Below are positions 52,001 to 60,663 of a stretch of 64,000 bases of DNA, piece by piece (position 1 is the first letter of the stretch; the number at the start of each line of letters is the position of its first letter). Made by a program: the position numbers and the translations under genes. The notes under the pieces are model-generated. The model saw only the letters and a list, made by a program, of their open reading frames with translations. It was not told the origin of the DNA and made no database searches. Origin of the DNA: Polyangiaceae bacterium (GTDB lineage: Bacteria; Myxococcota_A; Polyangia; Polyangiales; Polyangiaceae); assembly GCA_023150915.1 (NCBI GenBank), contig JAKLKA010000017.1:1-64000 (forward strand), written 5' to 3'.

Positions 52001-52486
52001 TCACACGTCGATCACGTGATCGAGCATCGCGTCGCCGTCGAAGACGAACCGCCCGTCGAAACGGCGACGCGCCAGCATCAGCGGCAGCCAGATGCGGTCG
52101 TCGGCCCACATCTCGTCGTAAGGGATGCGGTCGAGAGGGGTCCAGAGCGGGATGGCCTCGTCGGTCTCGGCCGCCTCGCCAGAGCAGCCTTCTGCTCGGA
52201 AGACGTGCACGTGAATCGAGTAGCCGTCGACGAACTGGAACCGGAGCACGCCGCACTCGCTGATGTCGTGGGGCGTGACGCACACCTCTTCGATCACCTC
52301 GCGCACCGCGGCATCGATCAACGCCTCGCCCGCGTGCACGCGACCCCCGGGGCCGTTGATCTTGCCCGCGCCCAGGCCGCGCTTCTTGCGGATCAGCAGC
52401 ACCTCTGCGTCACGCACCACGAACAAGAGGGTGGCCAGGTCCTTGGCCTTCCAGGTCGGCCAGTGAATGTCGGCGAGGGAGCGCAC
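52001..52486 (-). CDS. NUDIX hydrolase (8-oxo-dGTP-type)
   Basis: The NUDIX box [20 protein letters not shown] is intact except that the final Gly is Cys (EEVCV). The N-terminus [20 protein letters not shown] and the region [19 protein letters not shown] fit MutT/MTH1-type diphosphatases that clean oxidised nucleotides. The start is uncertain; a GTG at 52486 gives the usual length of about 161 residues. It is divergent from the short Phd-PIN chimera. Confidence 0.8.
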   Translation of the reverse strand: MRSLADIHWPTWKAKDLATLLFVVRDAEVLLIRKKRGLGAGKINGPGGRVHAGEALIDAAVREVIEEVCVTPHDISECGVLRFQFVDGYSIHVHVFRAEGCSGEAAETDEAIPLWTPLDRIPYDEMWADDRIWLPLMLARRRFDGRFVFDGDAMLDHVIDV

Positions 52487-52525
52487 GAGCAGGTGTCTAG
52501 CACGGCGGGCTAGTTTCCCGAGGTC

Positions 52526-52810
52526 ATGCCGAAGACCTTGCCCGCGTCGCAATTCAAGGAACGGTGCCTGGCGCTCTTGGATCAGGTGGATGCGGACGGG
52601 ATCATCATCACCAAGCGCGCCAAGCCTGTCGCCAAGCTCGTCGCGTGGGAGCGGGCTTCGGGCGAGCTCTTGGGCTCGCTGCGCGGCAAGGTCGTGGTGA
52701 AGGGCGACCCGGCGGACGAGATCATCGCTGCCACCAGCGTGGTTCACAAGCTCCCGCTTCTGACCCGGGATCGGACCATCCGCCGCTCGAAGCTGGTCCC
52801 ACTCGCCTGA
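52526..52810 (+). pseudogene. Phd/YefM antitoxin fused to the tail of a PIN toxin (eroded TA module)
   Basis: Residues 1-50 ([37 protein letters not shown]) are a Phd/YefM-type antitoxin N-terminus. Residues 51-60 ([11 protein letters not shown]) match the usual antitoxin end. Residues 62-94 ([20 protein letters not shown], then SKLVPLA) match the last 30 residues of PIN toxins such as DxxIAATA and LLTRD. The toxin's first 100 residues, including its first catalytic Asp, are missing. An in-frame deletion joining antitoxin and toxin genes is the simplest reading. The protein may still bind the operator. Confidence 0.6.
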
Positions 52811-52833
52811 ATCGTGTTGCGGGGGGGCTGCCG

Positions 52834-52861
52834 CGAGCTCGCTCACACGAGCTCGCTCACA
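52834..52861. repeat. Perfect 14-bp tandem duplication
   Basis: CGAGCTCGCTCACA occurs twice in direct succession (52834-52847 and 52848-52861) in the short gap after the antitoxin-toxin chimera. No function is evident. Confidence 0.8.
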
Positions 52862-52901
52862 CGGCGTGAACCCGCGGGCCGATGTGGGTAGGCTGGGGGG
52901 C

Positions 52902-54065
52902 ATGATCCGGCAGGCTTCCCTCGTGGTGCTCGCGACCCTGGTCGTGGGGTCGACCTCGGGCTGTTCGGCGAAGGACGACGGCGCGACGGGTGGGCAGACC
53001 TCGCCGTGCGCAGACGTGGTCTGCGTCGAGACCCTGCCGACCACGCAGAGTGGCAGCACGCTGGGCGCGAGCCGAAACGCCTTCGATGCCTACGCCTGCC
53101 CGGCGGCGGCGAGCCGCGACCTGTCGGGGGCAGAGGTGGTCCATCGCGTCACGCTGCCCGAAGAAGGGTTCCTCTCGGTCGCGATGACCAGCGGGCCCAG
53201 CGGCGGCTTCTTGCTCTTGCTGGGCGCGGACGCCGCCGCGAGCTGCCTCGACGCGCACGCGACCAACGTGGGGGCGTGGCTCCCGCCGGGCAACTACTTC
53301 GTCGTCGTGGACGGCAAGGCGGGCAGCGAGGGCGAGTTCACGCTGCAGGCAGCGCTGACCACCCCCGGCAGGCTTCAGGCCGACGGCATCGACCCGAGCC
53401 TGGCGGCAGACGCCTTGACCATCTACGAGAACGCCTGGGCCTGGGGCGCAACACGTCGGTCGGAGTACGCCATCGCGGACTTCCGCCTTCATTCTGCCGA
53501 GAAGCGAGAGTGGGTCTACGATCTTTCGGCCGGTGCGCTGCTCTGGAACCTGCGAGTCGCTCACGGTCGCAAGTCCACCGACGGCGTGGATCTCGCCCAC
53601 GCCATCACGTTCTCCAACGTGTCGGGCTCGAACCAGTCCAGCCTCGGCCTGGCGCGCTCGGCGGGAACGTACAGCGGCACCTTCGGCCCGTCGTTCCGCC
53701 TCGAGGGGCTCGAACCCGGCTTCAACGACGCCATCTGCACCCGCGACATCGTGATGCACCCGTGGTCGCCGGTGGGCGACGCCTACGTCTCCCAGTGCGG
53801 CTGGGCGCGGCCGAGCCTGGGCTGCCCCGCCATCGATGACCAGATCTCGCTGCCGGTGCGCAATCGGCTCGCGCGCCCCGACGGCGGCCCGCCCGACGCC
53901 GGAGTGCTGATGCTGTTCTGGTACCCCGATGCCGCCTGGCACCCGACGTCCGAGTACCTGCACGGCACGGCGCCGAGCCCCGCCATCGAGGCCCAGATGG
54001 CCGCGCTGTGCGACTCGAGTCAAGACGGCACGCCGCAGCCGGGCGGCACCTACGCCTGCGACTGA
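52902..54065 (+). CDS. Lipoprotein L,D-transpeptidase-like (YkuD-type murein transpeptidase family)
   Basis: The ATG at 52902 gives a lipoprotein signal ([17 protein letters not shown]). A beta domain (about 60-170) resembling PPC-type C-terminal modules is followed by the transpeptidase part: [83 protein letters not shown] and [15 protein letters not shown]. The final SLGCPA supplies the catalytic Cys and MH the His. It should crosslink peptidoglycan or attach proteins to it. It is alone on the strand. Confidence 0.8.
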   Translation: MIRQASLVVLATLVVGSTSGCSAKDDGATGGQTSPCADVVCVETLPTTQSGSTLGASRNAFDAYACPAAASRDLSGAEVVHRVTLPEEGFLSVAMTSGPSGGFLLLLGADAAASCLDAHATNVGAWLPPGNYFVVVDGKAGSEGEFTLQAALTTPGRLQADGIDPSLAADALTIYENAWAWGATRRSEYAIADFRLHSAEKREWVYDLSAGALLWNLRVAHGRKSTDGVDLAHAITFSNVSGSNQSSLGLARSAGTYSGTFGPSFRLEGLEPGFNDAICTRDIVMHPWSPVGDAYVSQCGWARPSLGCPAIDDQISLPVRNRLARPDGGPPDAGVLMLFWYPDAAWHPTSEYLHGTAPSPAIEAQMAALCDSSQDGTPQPGGTYACD

Positions 54066-54089
54066 GGGCGGGCCGACGCGCGGCGCCGC

Positions 54090-55310
54090 TCAGAACGCCC
54101 GCAGGTCCGTGAGCAGGCGCTTGCTGATCACGATGCGCTGGATCTGCCCGGTGCCCTCGAAGATGTCGTACACCTTGATGTCGCGGAACCACTTCTCGAG
54201 CAGCGCGTGGTCCTCGGACAGCGTGCCGTGAGCGCCGCAGATCTCGATCGCCTCGATGCAGGCCCAGATGGCCGCTTGGCCCGCCAGCGCCTTGCTCATG
54301 CTGGCCTCTTTGGCGTTGGGCAAGTGGTGGTCGGCCATCCACACCGCCTTCCAGGTGAGAATGCGCGCTGCCTCGAGATTGCGACCGACGCGAGCCAGCC
54401 GCTCGGCGATGGCCGAATAGCGGGGGATCGGTCGGCCGAGCACGTAGTTGTCTTTGACGAAGTCCCGGGCGTACTCATAGGCCGCACGCCCGATGCCGCA
54501 GGCCATGGCCGCCACCAGCGGGCGCGTGTTGTCGAAGGTCTTCATGGCGGTCATGAAGCCTTCCTTGGTCTGGTACTTCTCTTCGCCCCCGAGCAGGTTT
54601 GCGGCCGGCACGCGGCAGTCTTCCAGCACCAACTCGGCCGTCTCGTTGGCGCGCAGGCCCATCTTCTCTTCGATCTTGCCGACGAAGAAGCCCGGTGTGC
54701 CCTTCTCGACCACGAAGGCACGGTGCCCCGCACGCCCCAGTGCCGGGTCGACGGTGGCGAAGATCACCACCCACGACGCGCGACCGCCCATGGTGATGTA
54801 GCACTTGCGACCGTTGAGAATGTACGCGTCGCCATCCCGCTTGCAGCTGGTGCGAATCGCCGCGACGTCGCTGCCCGCACCCGGCTCGGTCAAGCCGTAG
54901 GCGCCCCAGCGCAGCTCGTCGGACATGTCGCGGAAGATGGAGAAGAAGCGCTCTTTCTGCTCCGGCGTGCCGCTGGCACGAATGGGGGGGCCGCCCAGGC
55001 CCGGCCCCGGAAGGCTGAGCATGATGCTGGCGTCGGCCCAGGCCAGCTCTTCCGCGCCCATGGCTGCGGTGCGGTTGGTCTGCACGGGCTTGCCGGGGTC
55101 GCGATTCTTCGGCCCCTCGTTGAAGTCCTCCATCGGGTTGTTCTCCCCGCGAAGCGACTGACTCATCATGTAGAAGTTGCGCAAGAAGCCCAGGTCGATG
55201 GTCTTCTCGCGATCCCAGCCCAGGCTCTGGGGGCGGATCACGCTCTTGCCCATGTCGTGCAGGGCTTCCTTGAGCATGCGCTGTTGAGTATTCAGCTCGA
55301 AGTCGATCAT
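54090..55310 (-). CDS. Acyl-CoA dehydrogenase, catalytic-Glu subunit
   Basis: The 406-residue flavoprotein has the signature YGLTEPGAGSDVAAI, NGRKCYITMGG, KMGLRANETAELVLEDCRVP and a C-terminal IFEGTGQIQRIVISK whose Glu is the catalytic base of most acyl-CoA dehydrogenases. It oxidises acyl-CoA to enoyl-CoA with FAD. Its gene follows the second dehydrogenase by 22 bases, and the pair probably forms one operon from the promoter near 56604. Confidence 0.9.
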   Translation of the reverse strand: MIDFELNTQQRMLKEALHDMGKSVIRPQSLGWDREKTIDLGFLRNFYMMSQSLRGENNPMEDFNEGPKNRDPGKPVQTNRTAAMGAEELAWADASIMLSLPGPGLGGPPIRASGTPEQKERFFSIFRDMSDELRWGAYGLTEPGAGSDVAAIRTSCKRDGDAYILNGRKCYITMGGRASWVVIFATVDPALGRAGHRAFVVEKGTPGFFVGKIEEKMGLRANETAELVLEDCRVPAANLLGGEEKYQTKEGFMTAMKTFDNTRPLVAAMACGIGRAAYEYARDFVKDNYVLGRPIPRYSAIAERLARVGRNLEAARILTWKAVWMADHHLPNAKEASMSKALAGQAAIWACIEAIEICGAHGTLSEDHALLEKWFRDIKVYDIFEGTGQIQRIVISKRLLTDLRAF

Positions 55311-55332
55311 CGTCGATTCTCCTGGTCTTCGC

Positions 55333-56547
55333 TCAAGTCAGTACGGCCTGGGTTTCGGGCGTGGGCCAGACCAGCGCGGGGTCGAGCGGAAGGCCCAGCT
55401 CCACCGCGGCAGCCAGCTGGTCCATCTGCTCGGCCGAGGCGCCGCAGAGGGCCATCTGCTTGGCGTCGCGCATCAGCTTCTCGACGATCACGTCGCGCAT
55501 GAAGCCGGCTCCGCCGTGCAGCTGCACCGCGTCGTCGGCGCAGCGCATCGCCACCTGATGCGCGTGGGCCACGGCCTGCGCCGTCGCCAGCAAGCACTTG
55601 CCCTGCTCTTTGCCGGCGTCCCAGGCCCAGGCGCCGCGTCGGACCAGCTCGCGCGCGCTCTCGGCATCCATGTGACGATCGGCCAGGGTGAACGCGATGT
55701 CCTGGAAGTGCCCGATGGGTTTGCCGAACGCCTTGCGGATGTCGCAGTACTCGCGCGACACGTCGAAGGCGAGGCGCGCCAGGCCCACCTGACGGGCCGC
55801 GACGATCAGCGAATACTTGGCGAAGAAGCGCGTGCACGCGGCCACGAAATCGCCGCGGCCCTCGAGCCGATCGGTGTCGGCGACCTTGGCGCCCTCGAGC
55901 ACGATTTCGCCGAAGTGCCCGCACTCGAGCCCCAGCGTCTTGTGGCGACCGGCGACGCGCAGGCCCGGGTTGGCCTTGCTCACCACGAACGCGCCCACCC
56001 CGTTCCAGCCCGCCTGCTCGTCGACCTGAGCGAATACGATCACCGACTCGGCGAGATCGGCGTTGCCGACGAAGGCCTTGGCGCCCGTCAGCTCCCAGCC
56101 ACCGCTGACCTTCTTGGCGGTGGTGACGAACCCCGGCCGCGCGCGGTTCGGTTTCCGTTCGCTCCAGGCCACGGCGCCGAAGCGGTCGTGCGCGGCGGGA
56201 TCCGCGAACGGGGCGATCAGCGCCTGGGCCTGCGCGTCCGAGCCAAGCTCTTGCGCGGCGATCAGAAAAGCGCCGAACCCGGGCAGGCCGAAGGGTGCGG
56301 CCGGATCGCCGTAGGCCAGCTCTTCGTTGATCAGCGTGGCGGTGATCAGCCCCAGGCCCTGTCCGCCCAGGGCCTCGGGCACCGCGGCCAGGCTCAGCCC
56401 CAGCTCGTGCACGGCTCGCCGGGCGGCGGTGTCGACCGCCTGCGCCTTCTCGAAGTCGCGCGCGCGCGGCGCCAGCGTGGACTTCGCGAAGTCCGAGACG
56501 GTCCCGGTGATGAGCTTCTGATCTTCGGTCGGTTCGAACGAAATCAT
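55333..56547 (-). CDS. Acyl-CoA dehydrogenase-like subunit lacking the catalytic Glu
   Basis: The 404-residue protein is an acyl-CoA dehydrogenase fold: PEALGGQGLGLITATLINEE, GAVAWSERKPNR, VFAQVDEQAGWNGVGAFVVS, ARLAFDVSREYCDIRKAFGK, LHGGAGFMRDVIVEKLMRDA. Where active enzymes have YEGTSE it reads LCGASAE, so the usual catalytic Glu is Cys. Such subunits occur in paired dehydrogenases of actinobacteria that form alpha2-beta2 complexes with one active subunit type. The ATG at 56547 has AAGGA about 9 bases upstream. It is first in the pair. Confidence 0.85.
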   Translation of the reverse strand: MISFEPTEDQKLITGTVSDFAKSTLAPRARDFEKAQAVDTAARRAVHELGLSLAAVPEALGGQGLGLITATLINEELAYGDPAAPFGLPGFGAFLIAAQELGSDAQAQALIAPFADPAAHDRFGAVAWSERKPNRARPGFVTTAKKVSGGWELTGAKAFVGNADLAESVIVFAQVDEQAGWNGVGAFVVSKANPGLRVAGRHKTLGLECGHFGEIVLEGAKVADTDRLEGRGDFVAACTRFFAKYSLIVAARQVGLARLAFDVSREYCDIRKAFGKPIGHFQDIAFTLADRHMDAESARELVRRGAWAWDAGKEQGKCLLATAQAVAHAHQVAMRCADDAVQLHGGAGFMRDVIVEKLMRDAKQMALCGASAEQMDQLAAAVELGLPLDPALVWPTPETQAVLT

Positions 56548-56603
56548 CGCTTTTCCTTCTTGGGGCCTCCCTGGCACGAAGCGCCGCGGCCACCGCTGCC
56601 GGT

Positions 56604-56632
56604 TGTATAGTTCCACTCAACAATCGGGGCAA
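56604..56632 (-). promoter_or_regulatory. Putative promoter of the acyl-CoA dehydrogenase pair
   Basis: On the minus strand TTGCCC (56632-56627), a 17-base spacer and TATACA (56609-56604) precede the ATG at 56547 by about 55 bases. This is one of the best sigma-70-type matches seen in the window. Confidence 0.5.
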
Positions 56633-56739
56633 GCACAAATCGGCCTCGCGGCCGGAAGCGCCCCGCCGAGCGCCAACCCTGAAAATCCGCTCATCTCTTG
56701 CAGGGCCCGGGCCTGCGAGCTAGGGTCCGCGCCCTTCCG

Positions 56740-57051
56740 ATGACAACCGCAGTCATCCGCACCGGCGGAAAACAGTATCGAGTGGCTCAGGGCGACACCG
56801 TCGTGGTGGAACTGCTCGCGGGCGATCCTGGCACCAAGGTCGAGTTCACCGAGGTGCTGATGCTCTCGGGCGACAGCCTCAAGGTGGGCAAGCCGACTCT
56901 CGCTGGCGCAAAGGTCAGCGGCGAGATCGTCGAGCAGGGTCGTGGCGAGAAGATCACGACCTTCAAGTTCAAGCGCCGCAAGAAGTACCACCGCAAGATG
57001 GGCCACCGTCAGGAGCTGACTGCGGTGAAGATCACGGGCATCCAGGGCTGA
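56740..57051 (+). CDS. rplU: 50S ribosomal protein L21
   Basis: The 103-residue protein matches L21 throughout: AVIRTGGKQYRVAQGDTVVV, LAGAKVSGEIVEQGRGEKI and KFKRRKKYHRKMGHRQELTA. It binds 23S rRNA in the large subunit. It is followed after nine bases by rpmA, the conserved bacterial order. Confidence 0.97.
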   Translation: MTTAVIRTGGKQYRVAQGDTVVVELLAGDPGTKVEFTEVLMLSGDSLKVGKPTLAGAKVSGEIVEQGRGEKITTFKFKRRKKYHRKMGHRQELTAVKITGIQG

Positions 57052-57060
57052 GGCTGAACG

Positions 57061-57324
57061 ATGGCACACAAAAAAGGTGGCGGTTCCACTCGCAACGGTC
57101 GCGGCTCGAACGCGCAGCACCGCGGGGTGAAGGTTTACGGCGGTGAAGCGATCCGCGCGGGCGGCATCCTGGTGCGCCAGGTCGGCCAGACCATCGCTCC
57201 CGGCAAGAACGTCGGGGTGGGTCGCGACTACACCCTGTTCGCACTGGTCGACGGCGTGGTCGCCTACGAGCACGCGACGAAGACCAAGAAGCGCGTGTCC
57301 GTCTATCCGGTAGCAGCCAGCTGA
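57061..57324 (+). CDS. rpmA: 50S ribosomal protein L27
   Basis: The 87-residue protein matches L27: [39 protein letters not shown] and [17 protein letters not shown]. There is no N-terminal cleavable prosequence of the Firmicutes type. In most bacteria obg follows rpmA; here a HAD hydrolase follows, overlapping the stop codon if its CTG start is right. Confidence 0.97.
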   Translation: MAHKKGGGSTRNGRGSNAQHRGVKVYGGEAIRAGGILVRQVGQTIAPGKNVGVGRDYTLFALVDGVVAYEHATKTKKRVSVYPVAAS

Positions 57325-58163
57325 CCCGCTCCAAGCTGCTCGTCACCGATCTCGACGGTACCCTGCTCGACTCGAGCGGGCAGGTGCACGAGACGGACCT
57401 ACGAGCGCTGGTGGAGCTGCGCAGGCGCGGCATCCACGTGTCGGTGTGCACCGGCCGCATGTACTCGGGCACCCGCGAGATCGCTCGCGCCGTGGGGGTC
57501 GAGGGCGCCGTGGGCTGCCTGGACGGCAGCCAGGTGGTGGACAGCCGAGACGACACACCGCTGGCCACGCACCCGATCGAGGCCCACGCCGCCGAGCCCT
57601 TGCTCTCGGTGATCGAAGAGTTCGACCCGATCACCTTCCTGTTTTCGCAGGACTCGATCCTTCACGACCCCCGGGGTGACCCGTTTCTGCCGTTCGTGGG
57701 GCTCTGGTCGAAGAAGTCCGTCCGCCTGCCGAGCGTGCTCGATCCGAGCCACTTTTCCGACGACAGCTCGGTGGCAGCCCTGGTTTCGCTGGGGGACGAA
57801 GAGCAGATCCGCGGCGCCGCCACCCGGATCTTCGAGCGCGTCGGCACTCACATCCAGATCGGGTTCTTCGCCGTGTCGCGGCGCGAGCTGGACGCCGACT
57901 GGGGGATGGTGGTGCGCGCCGCCGGCGTGAGCAAGGCCACGGCACTGGTGCGCATCGCCGAGCACTATGGGGTCACCCTGGAAGAGACCGTGGCCGTCGG
58001 CGACTGGATCAACGACACCTCGATGCTCGCGGCCGCCGGGCGAAGCTTCGCCATGGGCCAGGCCCCCGACGAGGTGAAGGCCGCCGCCACCGACGTGCTC
58101 GACGCTGACTCGTGGACCGGGGGCGGCATCGAGGAGGCCGCCCGGCGCTCGGGCATGCTGTGA
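57321..58163 (+). CDS. HAD-superfamily (Cof-type) phosphatase, CTG start likely
   Basis: The protein is a Cof-type HAD phosphatase: motif [14 protein letters not shown], motif [11 protein letters not shown], motif III Lys (VSKATALVR) and motif [17 protein letters not shown]. The first ATG/GTG/TTG in frame (GTG 57384) would delete motif I, so the true start must lie upstream. The only plausible codon is CTG at 57321, which overlaps the rpmA stop as CTGA and gives [14 protein letters not shown]. Non-standard starts of this kind are rare; a sequence error hiding an upstream start is the alternative. Substrate is probably a sugar phosphate or cofactor phosphate. Confidence 0.8.
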   Translation: MTRSKLLVTDLDGTLLDSSGQVHETDLRALVELRRRGIHVSVCTGRMYSGTREIARAVGVEGAVGCLDGSQVVDSRDDTPLATHPIEAHAAEPLLSVIEEFDPITFLFSQDSILHDPRGDPFLPFVGLWSKKSVRLPSVLDPSHFSDDSSVAALVSLGDEEQIRGAATRIFERVGTHIQIGFFAVSRRELDADWGMVVRAAGVSKATALVRIAEHYGVTLEETVAVGDWINDTSMLAAAGRSFAMGQAPDEVKAAATDVLDADSWTGGGIEEAARRSGML

Positions 58164-58212
58164 CTGGCCTGCCTCGCCGCACCGGCCGAGGCATGCTACC
58201 CGGAGTTTCAGC

Positions 58213-58827
58213 GTGGCGGACCCAAGCGACGACAGCGCACCGAAGCGGCCGATCTATCTGGTGATCGCCCTGGTCACGCTGTGGCTGTCGGGGATGACGG
58301 CCGCCGCCGAGGGCTTCGCCGCCATCGAGATCGTGCGCAATCCCTTCTCGTCGGCCTTCAGCTCGTTGCGCGGCGACCCGGTGAGCAACGTGCTGTCGCG
58401 CGCGTTCGTCGAAGGCGTGATCACCGTGTCGAAGAAGGCGCTTCCGGTGGGCATCGCGCAGGTCATCTTGGGCGCGCTCTTGGTCGCGATCAGCAGCAAG
58501 GCGCTGTTCGCGCGGCGCGCCTCGCCCTGGTTTGCGCTGCAGGTGATCGCCGCCAACGTCGCGGTGCTGATCGTGGGCTACGCACTGTATCAACCGGTGC
58601 GCGGCCGCGTGATCGACGCCATCGCCGAGAGCGGGCTCGAGCAGCGCCCCGAGGCCATCTCGGCCGCAGACTTCGACAAGCTGGTGCGGCTCAAGCACTG
58701 GTGGACGTTCCGCTTCCGCCTGGGGCTGCAGCTGGCGGTGCTGGGCATGGGCGCGCTGGCCGTGACTCGCCGCTCGGCCCGCCAGGTGCTGACCCACGCG
58801 GAACCGAGCCCGAGCCAAGAAGGTTGA
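58213..58827 (+). CDS. Integral membrane protein of unknown function
   Basis: The 204-residue protein, starting from a GTG, has about four membrane helices (PIYLVIALVTLWLSGMTAAA, ALPVGIAQVILGALLVAI, LQVIAANVAVLIVGYALY, LGLQLAVLGMGALAV) with short polar loops. No family is recognised. It lies ten bases before mutL and may be co-transcribed with it. Confidence 0.6.
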   Translation: MADPSDDSAPKRPIYLVIALVTLWLSGMTAAAEGFAAIEIVRNPFSSAFSSLRGDPVSNVLSRAFVEGVITVSKKALPVGIAQVILGALLVAISSKALFARRASPWFALQVIAANVAVLIVGYALYQPVRGRVIDAIAESGLEQRPEAISAADFDKLVRLKHWWTFRFRLGLQLAVLGMGALAVTRRSARQVLTHAEPSPSQEG

Positions 58828-58836
58828 GGCGCCGAC

Positions 58837-60663
58837 GTGGGGACCGTCCGCATTCTGCCCCCCGAGCTCGCGAACCAGATCGCCGCAGGTGAGGTGGTCG
58901 AGCGGCCCGCCAGCGCCGTGAAGGAGCTGATCGAGAACGCGCTGGACGCGGGCGCGCGCCACTGCCAGGTCGAGATCGCCGCCGGCGGGGTTGGCCTGAT
59001 CGAGGTCCTGGACGATGGCTGGGGCATGAGCGAGGCCGACGCCACGCTGGCGGTGGAGCGCCACGCCACCAGCAAGATCGCATCGCTGGTCGAGCTGGGG
59101 CAGGTCCGCACCTTCGGCTTCCGTGGCGAGGCCCTGCCCAGCATCGCGTCGGTCAGCCGCTTCGCCCTGATCACGCGCTCGCGCGAGAGCGACGCGGGCA
59201 TCGAGCTGACGATCGAGGGTGGCGCGACGGCGACCACCCGGCCCGCGGGGTCCCCGGTCGGCACCCGCGTCACGATCCGTGATCTGTTCTTCAACGTGCC
59301 CGCGCGCCGGAAGTTCCTGCGCTCGACCGGCACCGAGGCCGGGCACGTGACCGACGTGGTCGAGGCCGCCGCACTGGCCCGCCCCGACGTCAGCTTCACG
59401 CTGGTGCGCGACGGTCGGCCGGTGCGCGAGTGGCTGAGTGCCCCGGGTCGCGCCGAGCGCGTGGCGCAGGTGGTGGGCGACGGCGATCTCACACGCTGCG
59501 CGGGCGCGCGTGGACCCCTATCGGTAGAGGCGTTCCTGGGTCGACCCGAGACGGCGCGCGCGGGTGCGGGTGGGCTACACCTGTTCGTCAACGACCGGCC
59601 GGTGCGCGATCGCGCGCTGGCGCTGGCGGTGGCGCAGGCCTACGGCAGTGTGCTCGAGCGCGGTCGCTACCCGCGCGGGGTGGTCTATCTGGACATCGAT
59701 CCGGTGCTGGTCGACGTGAACGTGCACCCGCAGAAATCCGAAGTGCGCTTCGCGGACCCCCGCGCGGTGAACGACGCCCTGTACTCCATCCTCTCGCGCG
59801 AGCTGTCGACGGCCTTCTCGCTGCCGCCGGCTCGGCGCTGGAACCCCGGCAAACCGCCGCCGCCCCCCGCGCCGCCCCCCGAGCCGAAGGCCGAGGCGGC
59901 CGACCCGTGGGGTCTCGGTGGGTCCGCGCCGGTGGCGTCCGCGCCGGTGGCGTCCGCGCCGGTGGCGCCCGCGCCGGTGGCGCCCGCGCCAGCGGTGCCC
60001 GGGCCGGCGTACGAGAAATCCGGCGAGCCGCTGGTCGCGGTTCAAGACTCGGCGCGCTCCCCCATTCGGCCCAGCCCCGAGATGCGCTGGTCGAACCTGC
60101 GCTTCATCGCTCAGGTCAGGCACACCTTCTTGGTGTGCGAATCGGACGACGGACTGTACGTCCTCGACCAGCACGCCGCCGCCGAGCGCGTGATGTTCGA
60201 CCGGCTGCGCAAGGCGTATCGCGACAGCTCGGTGTCTTCACAGGCCTTGCTGTTCCCGGTGGTGGTCGACGTGACCGGCGCCGAGGCAGAGCTGGTCGCG
60301 ACACGGGCAGACGAGATCGCAGCCGTGGGGTTCGACCTCAGGGTGCGCGGCCCCGAGAGCATCAGCGTGCACGGCGTGCCGAAGCTCTTGCAGAAGACCA
60401 GCCCCGAGCGCCTGGTGCGCGACCTCTTGAGCGAGGTGATGCGCAGCGGCGGTCGGGGCTTCTCGGACGCGGTGGACCTGGCGCTGGCCACCATGGCGTG
60501 CCACGGCTCGATCCGCGCGGGCGATCCGCTCTCGCCCAGCGAGGGCACGGCCCTGCTCCGCGCGCTGGACGGGGCAGAGTTCGCCGGACACTGCCCCCAC
60601 GGCCGGCCCGTGGTGACCTTCACCAGCTGGCACGAGCTCGATCGGCGCGTCGGACGGCGCTGA
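58837..60663 (+). CDS. mutL: DNA mismatch repair protein MutL
   Basis: The GHKL ATPase N-terminus is complete: LPPELANQIAAGEVVERPAS, VKELIENALDAGA, DDGWGMSEADA, FGFRGEALPSIASVSRF and VDVNVHPQKSEVRF. A Pro/Ala-rich linker with five 15-bp repeats leads to the C-terminal dimerisation and endonuclease domain: DQHAAAERVMFD (the DQHA-x2-E-x4-E motif with the last Glu as Asp), ACHGSIRAGD and CPHGRPV. The latent endonuclease is therefore probably functional, as in most bacteria without MutH. A GTG starts it; its stop overlaps the miaA start by one base. Confidence 0.95.
   Translation: MGTVRILPPELANQIAAGEVVERPASAVKELIENALDAGARHCQVEIAAGGVGLIEVLDDGWGMSEADATLAVERHATSKIASLVELGQVRTFGFRGEALPSIASVSRFALITRSRESDAGIELTIEGGATATTRPAGSPVGTRVTIRDLFFNVPARRKFLRSTGTEAGHVTDVVEAAALARPDVSFTLVRDGRPVREWLSAPGRAERVAQVVGDGDLTRCAGARGPLSVEAFLGRPETARAGAGGLHLFVNDRPVRDRALALAVAQAYGSVLERGRYPRGVVYLDIDPVLVDVNVHPQKSEVRFADPRAVNDALYSILSRELSTAFSLPPARRWNPGKPPPPPAPPPEPKAEAADPWGLGGSAPVASAPVASAPVAPAPVAPAPAVPGPAYEKSGEPLVAVQDSARSPIRPSPEMRWSNLRFIAQVRHTFLVCESDDGLYVLDQHAAAERVMFDRLRKAYRDSSVSSQALLFPVVVDVTGAEAELVATRADEIAAVGFDLRVRGPESISVHGVPKLLQKTSPERLVRDLLSEVMRSGGRGFSDAVDLALATMACHGSIRAGDPLSPSEGTALLRALDGAEFAGHCPHGRPVVTFTSWHELDRRVGRR
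59926..60000 (+). repeat. 15-bp tandem repeat (five units) in the MutL linker
   Basis: Five units of the form GCGCCGGTGGCG plus TCC or CCC run from 59926 to 60000 and encode APVAS/APVAP repeats. The period is in frame, so copy-number change would only alter linker length, not frame. Confidence 0.85.
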
